Positions 33,974-42,396 of a DNA stretch of 64,000 nt are shown here, one piece after another. The stretch's first letter is position 1. Every line of letters begins with the position of its first letter. The DNA is taken from the NCBI RefSeq assembly GCF_024710845.1, contig NZ_JANJTZ010000056.1, positions 186,001 to 250,000 on the forward strand, in the 5' to 3' direction. Origin of the DNA: Mesorhizobium sp. GTDB taxonomy: Bacteria; Pseudomonadota; Alphaproteobacteria; Rhizobiales; Rhizobiaceae. Made by a program: the position numbers and the translations under genes. The notes beneath the pieces were generated by a model, which was not told the origin of the DNA, did no database searches, and was given only the letters and a program-made list of their open reading frames with translations.

Positions 33974-35212
33974 TCACGATGAGATTTCCGGCAACGTAGC
34001 CTTCGCAAGGTTACGCAAATCGAAGGAAGGATTCCCGATCGCGGCACGATCGACATCCATACCACTGTCAATCAGGCGGCGTCCGGCAAGGAAGGCCTGA
34101 GCGTCGTTGATGGCATCCACAGCAATGAGGTTGTCTTTCCTGAAATACCAGCACGAACTGCGTGATCCGTCCGAAGTCCGGCGCAGGACGGTCTCGTCAT
34201 GGCCGGCCGACAGTCCGGCGATCTGCATCCGCACGCCGTGCTGCTCGGTCCAGAACCAGGGCCGGGGCCGATAGGCCCGTTCGCCGCCCATGATGTTGGC
34301 CGCCACGGTTTCAGCTTGGTCGATGGCATTCCCCACGCTTTCAAGCCGGATGGAACCCGCGGAGGTGCGGACCCGTGCGCAATCGCCGGCTGCCCATATG
34401 ACGGGGTCGGAGGTGCGGCAGAACTCGTCGGTGACAACGCCATCGTCGACCTCAAGGCCGGCAGCGACGGCGAGCGCGGTGGAGGGGATCGCGCCGATCC
34501 CGACGATGACCAGGTCGCACGCTATCACCTCGCCGTTCTCCAGCTCGGCTCCTTCGACCCTGCCGCCACCGAGGAGGCGGCGGATCCCCATTCCTTCGAC
34601 GATCCTGATGCCGTGGGCCACATGCAAGGTACGGAAGTATCGGGCAGTGTCCTCACCCGCCACCCGGTTGAGAATGCGCTTCTGTGCTTCGACAACGGTG
34701 ACCGCAAGGCCGAGCGTTCTTGCGACGGATGCAAGTTCTAGGCCCACATATCCGCCGCCGATGACCAGGATGGAGCCGGCAGATCGCAGAGCAAGAGACA
34801 GGCTGTCGGCGTCCGAGACGGTGCGGAGAGTTCTGACCTCCTCCAGTGTGCCGCCGAGCGCCGCCGGCCAGCTTCGCGCCGCCGATCCGGTGGCAAGGAC
34901 CAGATGATCGTAGGGGATAACCTCGTCTCCTTGCAGCCGAACCACCCGAACGCCGGTTTCGATCGCGATGGCGCGACATCCCAGGCGCAGGTCGATCTGC
35001 GCCTGGCTGTAGAACGCAGCCGGGCGCAGATGAAGCTGCGCCATCGCCTGCTTTCCCAGAAGATAGGCTTTGGAAAGCGGCGGCCTCTGGTAGGGCAGCG
35101 TGTTCTCGTCGCCCAGAACCGTGATACCGCCATCGTAGCCATCGGCACGTAGCTTTGCGGCGAGCGTTGCCGAGACCTGCCCTGCGCCGACAATGACGAC
35201 TTTGCGACCCAT
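33974..35212 (-). CDS. FAD-dependent ferredoxin reductase for the P450 system
   Basis: 412-residue flavoprotein like putidaredoxin reductase and ThcD. The FAD motif VVIVGAGQVSATLAAKLR is at the N-terminus, PYQRPPLSKAYL near 41, the NAD(P)-binding motif VIGGGYVGLELA near 147, and the second FAD motif WAAGDCARV near 282. It should pass electrons from NAD(P)H to the ferredoxin encoded 10 bases upstream. The start at 35212 is the first ATG before the dinucleotide motif. Confidence 0.92.
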   Translation of the reverse strand: MGRKVVIVGAGQVSATLAAKLRADGYDGGITVLGDENTLPYQRPPLSKAYLLGKQAMAQLHLRPAAFYSQAQIDLRLGCRAIAIETGVRVVRLQGDEVIPYDHLVLATGSAARSWPAALGGTLEEVRTLRTVSDADSLSLALRSAGSILVIGGGYVGLELASVARTLGLAVTVVEAQKRILNRVAGEDTARYFRTLHVAHGIRIVEGMGIRRLLGGGRVEGAELENGEVIACDLVIVGIGAIPSTALAVAAGLEVDDGVVTDEFCRTSDPVIWAAGDCARVRTSAGSIRLESVGNAIDQAETVAANIMGGERAYRPRPWFWTEQHGVRMQIAGLSAGHDETVLRRTSDGSRSSCWYFRKDNLIAVDAINDAQAFLAGRRLIDSGMDVDRAAIGNPSFDLRNLAKATLPEISS

Positions 35213-35222
35213 CGTCGACCTT

Positions 35223-35546
35223 TCAATACTGCGAGGCCGGCACGGTGACTTCCAGGCCGTCAAGCGTGTCGTTCAGCTTGATCTGGCAACCGAGCCGGCT
35301 GTTCTCCATCCGCGGAGCTCCCGTCCCTTCAAGGAGTTCGTCTTCGAACTCCGACACTGGCGGAATCCGTGCGAGCCAGCCCGGCGAGACATAGACATGG
35401 CAGGTCGCACACATGGCCGCTCCTCCACACTCCGCGACGATGCCGTGGACCCCGTTGTTGCGCGCGATCTCCATGACGGACTCGCCGTCCGTTCCGACTG
35501 CCGACGTGACCGATCCGTCCTGGGTCGTGAAATGCACCTGGATCAT
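35223..35546 (-). CDS. 2Fe-2S ferredoxin (adrenodoxin/putidaredoxin type)
   Basis: 107 residues. The cluster ligands follow the pattern CGGAAMCATC (C-x5-C-x2-C) near residue 40, and the fourth cysteine is in RLGCQIKL near 87, as in P450-linked vertebrate-type ferredoxins. It transfers electrons between the reductase and the P450. It overlaps the quinone oxidoreductase stop codon by 4 bases. Confidence 0.93.
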   Translation of the reverse strand: MIQVHFTTQDGSVTSAVGTDGESVMEIARNNGVHGIVAECGGAAMCATCHVYVSPGWLARIPPVSEFEDELLEGTGAPRMENSRLGCQIKLNDTLDGLEVTVPASQY

Positions 35547-36568
35547 CGCGGCTCCTCAGCGCCGATCCTCGTTCCCGACAGATTTGGCCGGGACATCGTC
35601 AGCACGATCTTTCCGTGGTGGGCGTTGGTCTCGAGCAGACGGTGGGCTTCGGCCGCCTCTTCGAGGGGGAAGACCGCGTGCACGTGCGGCACAAGGCGGC
35701 CGGCCGCCAGATGGGGCACGACGTCTCGCGTCACACGCTCTACGATCGCAGCCTTCCAGTCCGCGGAAAGCGGGCGGAGTGTCGAGCCGACCAGCATCAG
35801 CCGACGGCGGAGCACCGGCTCGAGGTTGATCTCGGCCCGCGCACCCCCTTGAAGCGAGATGAGAGCATAGCGCCCGTCCTCTGCCATACAGGCGAAGTTG
35901 CGGTCGGCATAGACACCTCCAACCATATCGAGCACGACATCGACGCCGCGCCCGCCGGTGTGCCGCATCACCGCCTCGGTCCAATCCCCCTCGCTCGCAT
36001 CGATCGCCAACGAGGCACCGACCTCGCGGCAATATCGCGCCTTTTCCGCGCCGCGCGATGTCGTGATGACGGAAGCGCCGAGGCTCCTCGCCCGCGCCAC
36101 CGCATGCGTGCCGATGCCGGACGTGCCGCCGTGGACGAGGACGGTCTCGCCCGCGCGCAGGCCGGCCCGCATGACCATATTGAACTCGACTGTCATCGCA
36201 GCTTCGGGAAATGCGGCTGCCTCCTCGACCGAAAGCGTGCCCGGTATCCGCATGACGTGTCGGGCGTCGACGCAGCAGTATTCGGCGTAGCCGCCACCAT
36301 GCACGAGCGCCGTCACCCTATCGCCCATCCGGAACGGCGATTGTGCGTCACCTGTTTCCGCGACCACGCCGGCCACCTCCAGCCCGAGGATCGGACTGGC
36401 ATCGGCCGGGACCGGATAACGTCCCAGCCGCTGCGAGATGTCTGGCCTGTTGACCCCTGCGGCTTGGACCTCGATCAATACCTCGCCCGGGCCGGGTACC
36501 GGCGTGTCAGCCGTCCCGACATAGAGGACATCCGGACCGCCGGGAGCATCGAACCGGATTGCCCGCAT
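35543..36568 (-). CDS. Zinc-free quinone oxidoreductase, PIG3-like MDR
   Basis: 341-residue medium-chain dehydrogenase/reductase. It has the PIG3-type segment AAGVNRPDISQRLGRYP near residue 40, LGLEVAGVV near 63, and the nucleotide-binding VLVHGGTSGIGTHAVARA near 145. The zinc-binding cysteines of alcohol dehydrogenases are missing, pointing to NADPH:quinone reductase activity, which would limit toxic quinones from phenol oxidation. The ATG at 36568 is the best start; the longer ORF overlaps the FAH gene. Confidence 0.88.
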   Translation of the reverse strand: MRAIRFDAPGGPDVLYVGTADTPVPGPGEVLIEVQAAGVNRPDISQRLGRYPVPADASPILGLEVAGVVAETGDAQSPFRMGDRVTALVHGGGYAEYCCVDARHVMRIPGTLSVEEAAAFPEAAMTVEFNMVMRAGLRAGETVLVHGGTSGIGTHAVARARSLGASVITTSRGAEKARYCREVGASLAIDASEGDWTEAVMRHTGGRGVDVVLDMVGGVYADRNFACMAEDGRYALISLQGGARAEINLEPVLRRRLMLVGSTLRPLSADWKAAIVERVTRDVVPHLAAGRLVPHVHAVFPLEEAAEAHRLLETNAHHGKIVLTMSRPNLSGTRIGAEEPR

Positions 36569-36578
36569 GGTCACGGCG

Positions 36579-37430
36579 TCAGCCTTCGTCGACAATGGGA
36601 TTGGACAATGTGCCAATCCCGGAGATCTCAACCTCGACTCGGTCGCCCGCCTTCATGAATAGCTTGGGTTCGCGGAACAGGCCTACGCCGCTCGGCGTGC
36701 CGGTGGCGATGACGTCGCCAGGCAGCAACTCGCACACTGTGGAGAGGTAGGCGATGAGCTTGGGGATTTCGAAGGCGAGGTCCGAGATCGGTGTCGATTG
36801 GACGACCTCGCCATTGAGCCTCGTCACCATCAACTGCGCGGCGGGGTCGCCGAATTCGTCTTCGGTAACCAGCCACGGTCCCATTGAGCCGCTGCGGTCG
36901 AAGTTCTTGCCGGCCCAGAACTGTGTCGTGTGGCGCTGGTAGTCCCGCACTGACCCGTCGTTGAAGCAGGTATAGCCCGCGACGTGTTCCATCGCACGCG
37001 CTTCCGGGATCGCCCGCCCGGGACGGCCGATGACGACAGCGAGTTCACCCTCGAAATCGAACCATGTCGAGACCGAAGGGCGCACCATCGGTTCGGCATG
37101 TCCCACCAGCGACGATGGATAGCGCGTGAATATGGAAGGATGGCTGGGCGCTTCGCGTCCGGTCTCCTTGATGTGGGTCATGTAGTTGAGCCCGATGCAA
37201 AGGATCTTGTCGGGGTTCTCGATCGGTGGAAGCAGCACGACAGTGTCGAGCGGAACCTCGCGAGAGGCGGCTGCGGCTGCCGGCAGGTCGGCGAGCGCTC
37301 CTGCCGCCAGTGCAGCGCGCAGGGTGGGAAATTTGCTCCTGAATGCCTCGCCGACATCCCTGACGGCGCTCCCTTCGACGAGACCGTAGGACTTAACGCC
37401 GCCGTCGGCGACGTACGAACTTATACGCAT
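36579..37430 (-). CDS. Fumarylacetoacetate hydrolase family protein
   Basis: 283 residues of the FAH superfamily, which covers C-C hydrolases, decarboxylases and hydratases of ring-cleavage pathways. The N-terminal lobe is followed by ILCIGLNYMTHIKETG near residue 77 and the metal-binding FDFEGELAVVIG near 124, and VIATGTPSGVGLF follows near 245. It lies directly downstream of the extradiol dioxygenase gene, so it probably acts on the ring-cleavage product or a later intermediate. Confidence 0.88.
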   Translation of the reverse strand: MRISSYVADGGVKSYGLVEGSAVRDVGEAFRSKFPTLRAALAAGALADLPAAAAASREVPLDTVVLLPPIENPDKILCIGLNYMTHIKETGREAPSHPSIFTRYPSSLVGHAEPMVRPSVSTWFDFEGELAVVIGRPGRAIPEARAMEHVAGYTCFNDGSVRDYQRHTTQFWAGKNFDRSGSMGPWLVTEDEFGDPAAQLMVTRLNGEVVQSTPISDLAFEIPKLIAYLSTVCELLPGDVIATGTPSGVGLFREPKLFMKAGDRVEVEISGIGTLSNPIVDEG

Positions 37431-37474
37431 CTGAATGCTCCGGTTTTAGAGAAAGGTCAGGGAGGCGGAGAACG

Positions 37475-38455
37475 TCATTCGTGCCTGACCACACTGTCGA
37501 ACCAAGCGCAGCCGCTCGATGGATCGGGCGCCCGCTGGCCTCGTCGCGCCGCGTCAAGTCTCATGTCGCGCAGGCGCAGCCGGTCCGCGGAATCTTCGGG
37601 AAGGTAGAGGCGCTCATGACCCCAGTAACTCGGCCCGTCGAAGGTCTCGTGAGGTTCCCAGGTGGCGGGGTCGATAACGCGGGCGCCCCAGCCGTATTCG
37701 ACGAAGAAACCGGAGGGGCTGTTGGCGTAAAAGCTCAACATGTGGTCGTTCGAGTGGCGCCCGAGCGTATAGGCGATCTGACCTTCAGTCTGGTTCGCAA
37801 GGTCGTATCCCTGTCCTACATCGTCCAGGCTCATCAGTTCGACCATGAAATGATGCATGCCCTGACGACCGGTGCCGACCATAGCGAAACTGTGGTGACG
37901 GCCGTTGAGGTGGAAGAAGTAGAGTTTGAACGGCTTCAGTCCGTAGTCGGTCACGCGGAAACCGAGCAAGTCCCGATAGAACGGGAGCAGCAGGTCAACA
38001 TCGCGCGCATGGAGCACTGCATGCCCCATTCCTAATGATCCCGTCTTGAACCCTGAGATCGCCCTGCCTGGCAGGAATGGATCACTCGCGGTGGCGGGCC
38101 CGCAAAAAACCTCGATGCGATTGCCTTCGGGGTCATAGAAAGAGATCAACCGGGCCACATGACGCTGGTCCGCCAATGTCATGGGCTCGAGGATGACGCT
38201 GACACCTGCGTTCTCGAGGCGCGAGGCCAGCAAATCCAACGCTTCCGCGGAAGCGACTTCCCAGCCCATGAAACCAAGCCCGTCGCCGGCGTCGTCGGTG
38301 ACGACGAGCCGCTGTTTGCGGTCGTCCATCCGAAAGGCTCGCACACCGGCGCCAGCATCAACCTGCTGCATTCCAAGCAGGTTTGTGGCGAACGATTGCC
38401 ATTCCTGCGTCTGCCTGGAACGGATTCCGATGTAACCGAGGGAGGCAAGGGTCAT
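37475..38455 (-). CDS. Type I extradiol dioxygenase (VOC family)
   Basis: 326-residue ring-cleavage dioxygenase of the BphC type with two vicinal-oxygen-chelate domains. Iron ligands can be placed at the histidine in LGMGHAVLHARD (near residue 140), the histidine in GMHHFMVELMS (near 205) and the glutamate in SGFFVEYGWG (near 255). The enzyme would open a catechol-type ring next to its hydroxyls. The start at 38455 follows a GGAGG-like site. It is separated from the TRAP binding-protein gene by a hairpin. Confidence 0.88.
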   Translation of the reverse strand: MTLASLGYIGIRSRQTQEWQSFATNLLGMQQVDAGAGVRAFRMDDRKQRLVVTDDAGDGLGFMGWEVASAEALDLLASRLENAGVSVILEPMTLADQRHVARLISFYDPEGNRIEVFCGPATASDPFLPGRAISGFKTGSLGMGHAVLHARDVDLLLPFYRDLLGFRVTDYGLKPFKLYFFHLNGRHHSFAMVGTGRQGMHHFMVELMSLDDVGQGYDLANQTEGQIAYTLGRHSNDHMLSFYANSPSGFFVEYGWGARVIDPATWEPHETFDGPSYWGHERLYLPEDSADRLRLRDMRLDAARRGQRAPDPSSGCAWFDSVVRHE

Positions 38456-38479
38456 GATTGCAGCCCGATCCAAGAGAGG

Positions 38480-38505
38480 GGCACCGCGCTCCATGGCGCG
38501 GTGCC
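38480..38505 (-). other. Strong hairpin between TRAP binding protein and dioxygenase
   Basis: GGCACCGCGC and GCGCGGTGCC form a perfect 10-bp stem with a 6-base loop, just after the binding-protein stop codon. No T-tract follows. As in the Liv operons it would stabilise the binding-protein mRNA and reduce read-through. Confidence 0.65.
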
Positions 38506-38512
38506 ATGCCGA

Positions 38513-39526
38513 TCACTGCGCAGCGGTCTTATGCGCGGCGATAGCTGCGGCGAACGCGTCGTAGAGAGCCTGGCCGCCAGGATTCTGAGCGATCCAGTCG
38601 GTCTGAGCGACGCTGACCGCATCCTTCCACTGGACCAGGAGCGCCTCGTCGGGGTCAAGGATCTTGGCCTTGGAACTGGCCGCGATGCGTGCGCGCGTTT
38701 CTACCATAGACTTGTCGAAGAGTTCGCCGAACCGCTTGGAGAACGCAGCACCCGAGAACTTATCGAGGGCAGCCTTGGCCTCCTCGGAAAGCGACTCGTA
38801 CTTTGCCTTGTTCATGACCACCAGCATAGGCGTCGCCCCCAACGGAACGGTGTTGTAATTCGTGATGACTTCGCCCATCCGGAATGTCTCCACGGCACCC
38901 CATTGCGTCAGCGTGCCCACAATGAGACCCTTGCTGATGCTGTCGGCGATGGAAGGGCCTGTGATGCCACCGACTGGCACCGCGCCGATCGCCTTGATGG
39001 CGGTCAGCATAGTCGGCCCGGGGGCCCGGAAATTCACGCCCTGCAGGTCGGACGGCTTCTCGACGGGCCGTGTTGCAGCCACGAAGTTGGGGAAGGACGC
39101 AAAGATGCCGAGCACCTTCAGTTTTTCATAGTCGCCCTTGAATAATCCCTTCTCGTACATTTCCCACATCGCTGCCGAACCGGCGCTGGCGTTGGGAACC
39201 AGGAACGGCAATTCGGCAACGGTGCCCTCCTGGAACCGGCCCGGCGAATAACCCGGAATGACCCAGGCAATATCGGCGACACCTTGTTCCACAAGCTGGA
39301 GCTGCTGAGCTGGATCTCGCCCCAACGACCCTCCCGCGAAGATCTGAACGTTCAGAGCGCCATTCGACCCATCAGTAACGTCCTTCGCCCAGGGAGTGAG
39401 GATTTCCTTCGTGACCATGGCCAAGGGAGGCTCAAAACTGGAGAAACGTAGGGTTTCCGCCGAGACGATGTTGGTCGCGACGAGAATCGCCGCAGCCGCC
39501 GCAAGTAGACGAAGCATGAGTTTCAT
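38513..39526 (-). CDS. TRAP transporter solute-binding protein, DctP type (island)
   Basis: 337-residue periplasmic binding protein. A Sec signal peptide covers residues 1-23 (ending IVSAE). The DctP pattern is seen in ADIAWVIPGYSPGRFQ near 85 and in LQGVNFRAPGPTML near 160, where the arginine usually binds the ligand's carboxylate. It serves the DctQM permease encoded upstream. The ligand is likely an organic acid, perhaps aromatic, given the ring-cleavage genes. Confidence 0.9.
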   Translation of the reverse strand: MKLMLRLLAAAAAILVATNIVSAETLRFSSFEPPLAMVTKEILTPWAKDVTDGSNGALNVQIFAGGSLGRDPAQQLQLVEQGVADIAWVIPGYSPGRFQEGTVAELPFLVPNASAGSAAMWEMYEKGLFKGDYEKLKVLGIFASFPNFVAATRPVEKPSDLQGVNFRAPGPTMLTAIKAIGAVPVGGITGPSIADSISKGLIVGTLTQWGAVETFRMGEVITNYNTVPLGATPMLVVMNKAKYESLSEEAKAALDKFSGAAFSKRFGELFDKSMVETRARIAASSKAKILDPDEALLVQWKDAVSVAQTDWIAQNPGGQALYDAFAAAIAAHKTAAQ

Positions 39527-39601
39527 CGAAGTCCTCCCTGGGTGATGATTGCGCCGATGCTAGCCGGCACGGGATGCCTGGGCACGGCGGTTCCCAGTTT
39601 C

Positions 39602-39616
39602 GTCCATCTGATGGAC
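39602..39616. promoter_or_regulatory. Perfect 7-1-7 palindrome between dctM and dctP
   Basis: GTCCATC-T-GATGGAC lies in the 97-base gap between dctM and dctP. The one-base centre is too short for an RNA hairpin loop, so a protein-binding site is the better idea, perhaps for an internal promoter of dctP. It could also be chance. Confidence 0.35.
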
Positions 39617-39623
39617 ATCGCTT

Positions 39624-40925
39624 TCACCGGATCATCTGCGGCAGCCAGAGGGTGATTTCCGGGAACAGGGTCAGCAAGATAAGGCGCACGAATTCGGCGC
39701 AGAGGAACGGAAGGATGCCGACGTATATGGTCTTCAGCGGCACCGATTTGTACATGGAGTGGAGCACCATGACGTTGATACCGATCGGCGGGGCCAGCAT
39801 GCCGATGCCAATGACGACGATGTTGATGATGCCCCACCAGACGAGATCGTAGCCGAACGACAGAATAAGGGGTGCGACTATCGGCAGGGTGATTACCATG
39901 GCAGCCACTTCGTCGAAGAAGGCTCCAAGGAAGATATACAGAACCAACAGGGCGAAGATGATCGCCTGCGGCGGTACGGGTAGTTGCGTGATTACGGACA
40001 CCAGGAAAGCGGCAGCGCCGGTGACTGCCATGAAGTAGGAGAAAATCGTCGCGCCGAAGACCATGACGTAGATCATCGCTGTGCCGGCGCTGGCTTCGGC
40101 GAGCACCTTGATGAAGCCCTGCCACCCGAGCCTGCGTCTGATCAGGGCGAACAGGAAAGCCACGACCACGCCGATGGCCGCGGCTTCGTTGACCGTGAAT
40201 ATACCCGAGTAGATGCCGCCGATCACCACGGAAAAGAGGACGTAGACTCCCCAGGCCTGCTTCACGGCCAGCCACCGTTTCGCAGAGGTCGCCCGAGTTC
40301 CACGCGGACCGGCCTCCGGGCTGATCATCAGTTTTATCTGTATGGCGACGACATAGAAGATGATCGCCATGATGGCGGGCACCAAGCCCGCGGCAAACAG
40401 TTCAAGGACCGACTGTTCCGTCAGGACGGCGTAGAGGATCATTATGCTGGAGGGGGGAACAATGATGCCGAGCGTGCCTCCCGCGGCAACTGACCCCGCG
40501 GCAAGATCCGCCCTGTAGCCACGCGAGAGCATTTCGGGCATTGCCACCCGGCCGAATGTCGCCGTCGTGGCCACGCCGGAGCCGCAGATCGCACCGAAGC
40601 CACCGCTTGCAACGATCGTCGTGGTGGCCAGACCGCCACGTCGGTGGCCGATGAGGGCATAGGCAAGGTTGTAGACGTCGGATGCGAGTCCGCCCGCAGC
40701 AGCGAGGCTGCCCATCAGCATGAACAGCGGGATGACCGCGAGATCGAGGCTCGCCATCGCCGATGCCGGCTCGCTAGCCATCAAGGTCAGGGCCGGGCCC
40801 CATCCGGCAATCTGGGCGAACCCAACCATACCAACTAGGGCCATGGCGACGCCGATGGGTACGTGAAGGAGGATGAGGCCCATCATTGCGATGAACCCTA
40901 GAAGGGCAAGCAGCAGCGGATCCAT
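39624..40925 (-). CDS. TRAP transporter large permease, DctM (island)
   Basis: 433-residue inner-membrane protein with about 12 helices. It opens with LLHVPIGVAMALVGMVGFA, has the MLMGSLAAAGGLASD region, IIVPPSSIMILYAVLTEQSV near 160, and APPIGINVMVLHSM near 385, all typical of DctM. The ATG at 40925 is chosen over a GTG at 40931. It begins 26 bases after the small-permease stop codon. Confidence 0.93.
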   Translation of the reverse strand: MDPLLLALLGFIAMMGLILLHVPIGVAMALVGMVGFAQIAGWGPALTLMASEPASAMASLDLAVIPLFMLMGSLAAAGGLASDVYNLAYALIGHRRGGLATTTIVASGGFGAICGSGVATTATFGRVAMPEMLSRGYRADLAAGSVAAGGTLGIIVPPSSIMILYAVLTEQSVLELFAAGLVPAIMAIIFYVVAIQIKLMISPEAGPRGTRATSAKRWLAVKQAWGVYVLFSVVIGGIYSGIFTVNEAAAIGVVVAFLFALIRRRLGWQGFIKVLAEASAGTAMIYVMVFGATIFSYFMAVTGAAAFLVSVITQLPVPPQAIIFALLVLYIFLGAFFDEVAAMVITLPIVAPLILSFGYDLVWWGIINIVVIGIGMLAPPIGINVMVLHSMYKSVPLKTIYVGILPFLCAEFVRLILLTLFPEITLWLPQMIR

Positions 40926-40951
40926 GACCACGTCCTCGCGATGTATCGAGA

Positions 40952-41497
40952 TCAGAGGTGAGCGTCGGTGGCGGCAGGATCATCTTCTGGTTCCGGCGGA
41001 CCATTGCCGCCGCGCACGAGCGCGGCGAAATCGGCTAGGAACACAACCAGTTGGACGACAGCTGCGAGGATCATCATCACGCTCGCCGCCGTCCACCAGG
41101 GCCATACTGCCCATGCCAGCACCCACGTGCGGTCGCCGTTCGTTCGCAAGTTGGCGGCATAGGGTAGGAATTGCCAGGCAACGAGGATGATGAAAACCAG
41201 CGTAACGAGGCTCGCAAAGGCGGTCAGTGCACTTTCTGCCCGCCCCCCGCCCGCGAGGGATCCGAACACCTCTACAGAGATGTTCTGCTTCATTGCGAGA
41301 TTGGCAGGGATGCATGCTGAAATCACAACGGCCATGACGACCGCGCTGACATCGTTCACACCCTGGATGGGCGTTCCGGCCAACCAGCGCAGGAGTACAT
41401 CGAGTGAGGTCATGACCGCGAGGCCCAGCAAGCCGGCGAAGCCGAGCAGGGCAAGTGTCTGGGATGCGGCACGGAGGCGCGCTTCAGCCAATTTCAA
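40952..41497 (-). CDS. TRAP transporter small permease, DctQ (island)
   Basis: 181 residues with four hydrophobic helices, matching DctQ. The first helix is LLGFAGLLGLAVMTSLDVLL, followed by the conserved GTPIQGVNDVSAVVMAVV. The TTG at 41497 is preferred because GGGAGG lies 7 bases upstream; the longer ORF adds an unlikely N-terminus that overlaps the divergent regulator. It is the first gene of the ten-gene module B operon. Confidence 0.85.
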   Translation of the reverse strand: MKLAEARLRAASQTLALLGFAGLLGLAVMTSLDVLLRWLAGTPIQGVNDVSAVVMAVVISACIPANLAMKQNISVEVFGSLAGGGRAESALTAFASLVTLVFIILVAWQFLPYAANLRTNGDRTWVLAWAVWPWWTAASVMMILAAVVQLVVFLADFAALVRGGNGPPEPEDDPAATDAHL

Positions 41498-41562
41498 CGA
41501 TGTTCCTCCCGTTGCTCCGAAAGGAGCGATGTGAACTTGACGTCTGGAGGGTGGATTGCAAT

Positions 41563-42396
41563 GTGGGTCCCCAGATTGTCCATCACGCGAACAGGGGGTG
41601 GCCTGCCATTTCGAACTTCGGATCAGTGCGTTCACTGCAACGCGGTCTGGCAATTCTCCAGGCCGTGAACAGGCATAATGGAATGAAGGCTGCGGATGTC
41701 GCCAAGCTGGCTGGGGTCCCACGCCCGACCGCCTATAGGCTGCTCGAGACCCTAGAGGGCCTTGGTTTCGTAGTCCGCACTCAATCCGGGGACATGTGGC
41801 GCCCCACCTTGCAGACCAAATCCTTGAGCTCGGGCTTCAGGGACAAGGACTGGGTTGCGCAGATCGCCGTGCCGCAGATGATGAAGCTAGGCCGGAAGCT
41901 GTTATGGCCTCTTGACCTGGTCACCTTCCGCGACTTCCGGATGGAGATTCGAGAGTCCACACATAACATCAGTCCCTTTTCAGTCGACCATGGCATGGTG
42001 GGCCGAGGTCTGCCCGTTCTCGACACAGCGGGCGGCCGGGCTTACCTGGCCTACCTGCCAGATGCCGAGAGGGAACAGGTCTTGCAGGCTCTGCGGACGG
42101 AACTCGGCGAGGAGAAGGTCGGTTTCCACGAGGATGGTCCGCTGGAATTCATCCTTGATCGAACGCGCCAGATTGGTCTCGGCTATCGGATCCGGGGCTT
42201 CAACGAACGTACCATGAGTATCTCCGCGCCGGTGATGGCCGAACATCGCCCCGTCGCCTGCCTGACCATGATCTGGATCGGATCCGCGTTGAGGTTTGAA
42301 GACGCGGTGCGCACTCACGGCGACGCGCTGAAGGCCACCGCACGTTCGATTGGCGATGAACTCGCCAGGTTGACCCTTGAGAACAACGACCTGTAG
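41563..42396 (+). CDS. IclR-family transcriptional regulator 2
   Basis: About 277 residues. A winged helix-turn-helix (VRSLQRGLAILQAVN to LAGVPRPTAYRLLETLEGLGFV) is followed by an IclR effector domain with PVLDTAGGRAYLA and ISAPVM segments. It resembles the MhpR/HcaR-like regulators of phenylpropanoid pathways. The start is uncertain: GTG codons at 41563 (GGAGG 12 bases upstream) and 41626 are candidates. It is divergent from the TRAP/P450 operon and convergent with the hydroxylase gene, and may control both. Confidence 0.85.
   Translation: MGPQIVHHANRGWPAISNFGSVRSLQRGLAILQAVNRHNGMKAADVAKLAGVPRPTAYRLLETLEGLGFVVRTQSGDMWRPTLQTKSLSSGFRDKDWVAQIAVPQMMKLGRKLLWPLDLVTFRDFRMEIRESTHNISPFSVDHGMVGRGLPVLDTAGGRAYLAYLPDAEREQVLQALRTELGEEKVGFHEDGPLEFILDRTRQIGLGYRIRGFNERTMSISAPVMAEHRPVACLTMIWIGSALRFEDAVRTHGDALKATARSIGDELARLTLENNDL

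Noticed and set aside
39523-40275. 250-residue minus-strand ORF in another frame of dctM
   Set aside because: It overlaps dctM on the same strand in a different frame and has no membrane helices or domain.
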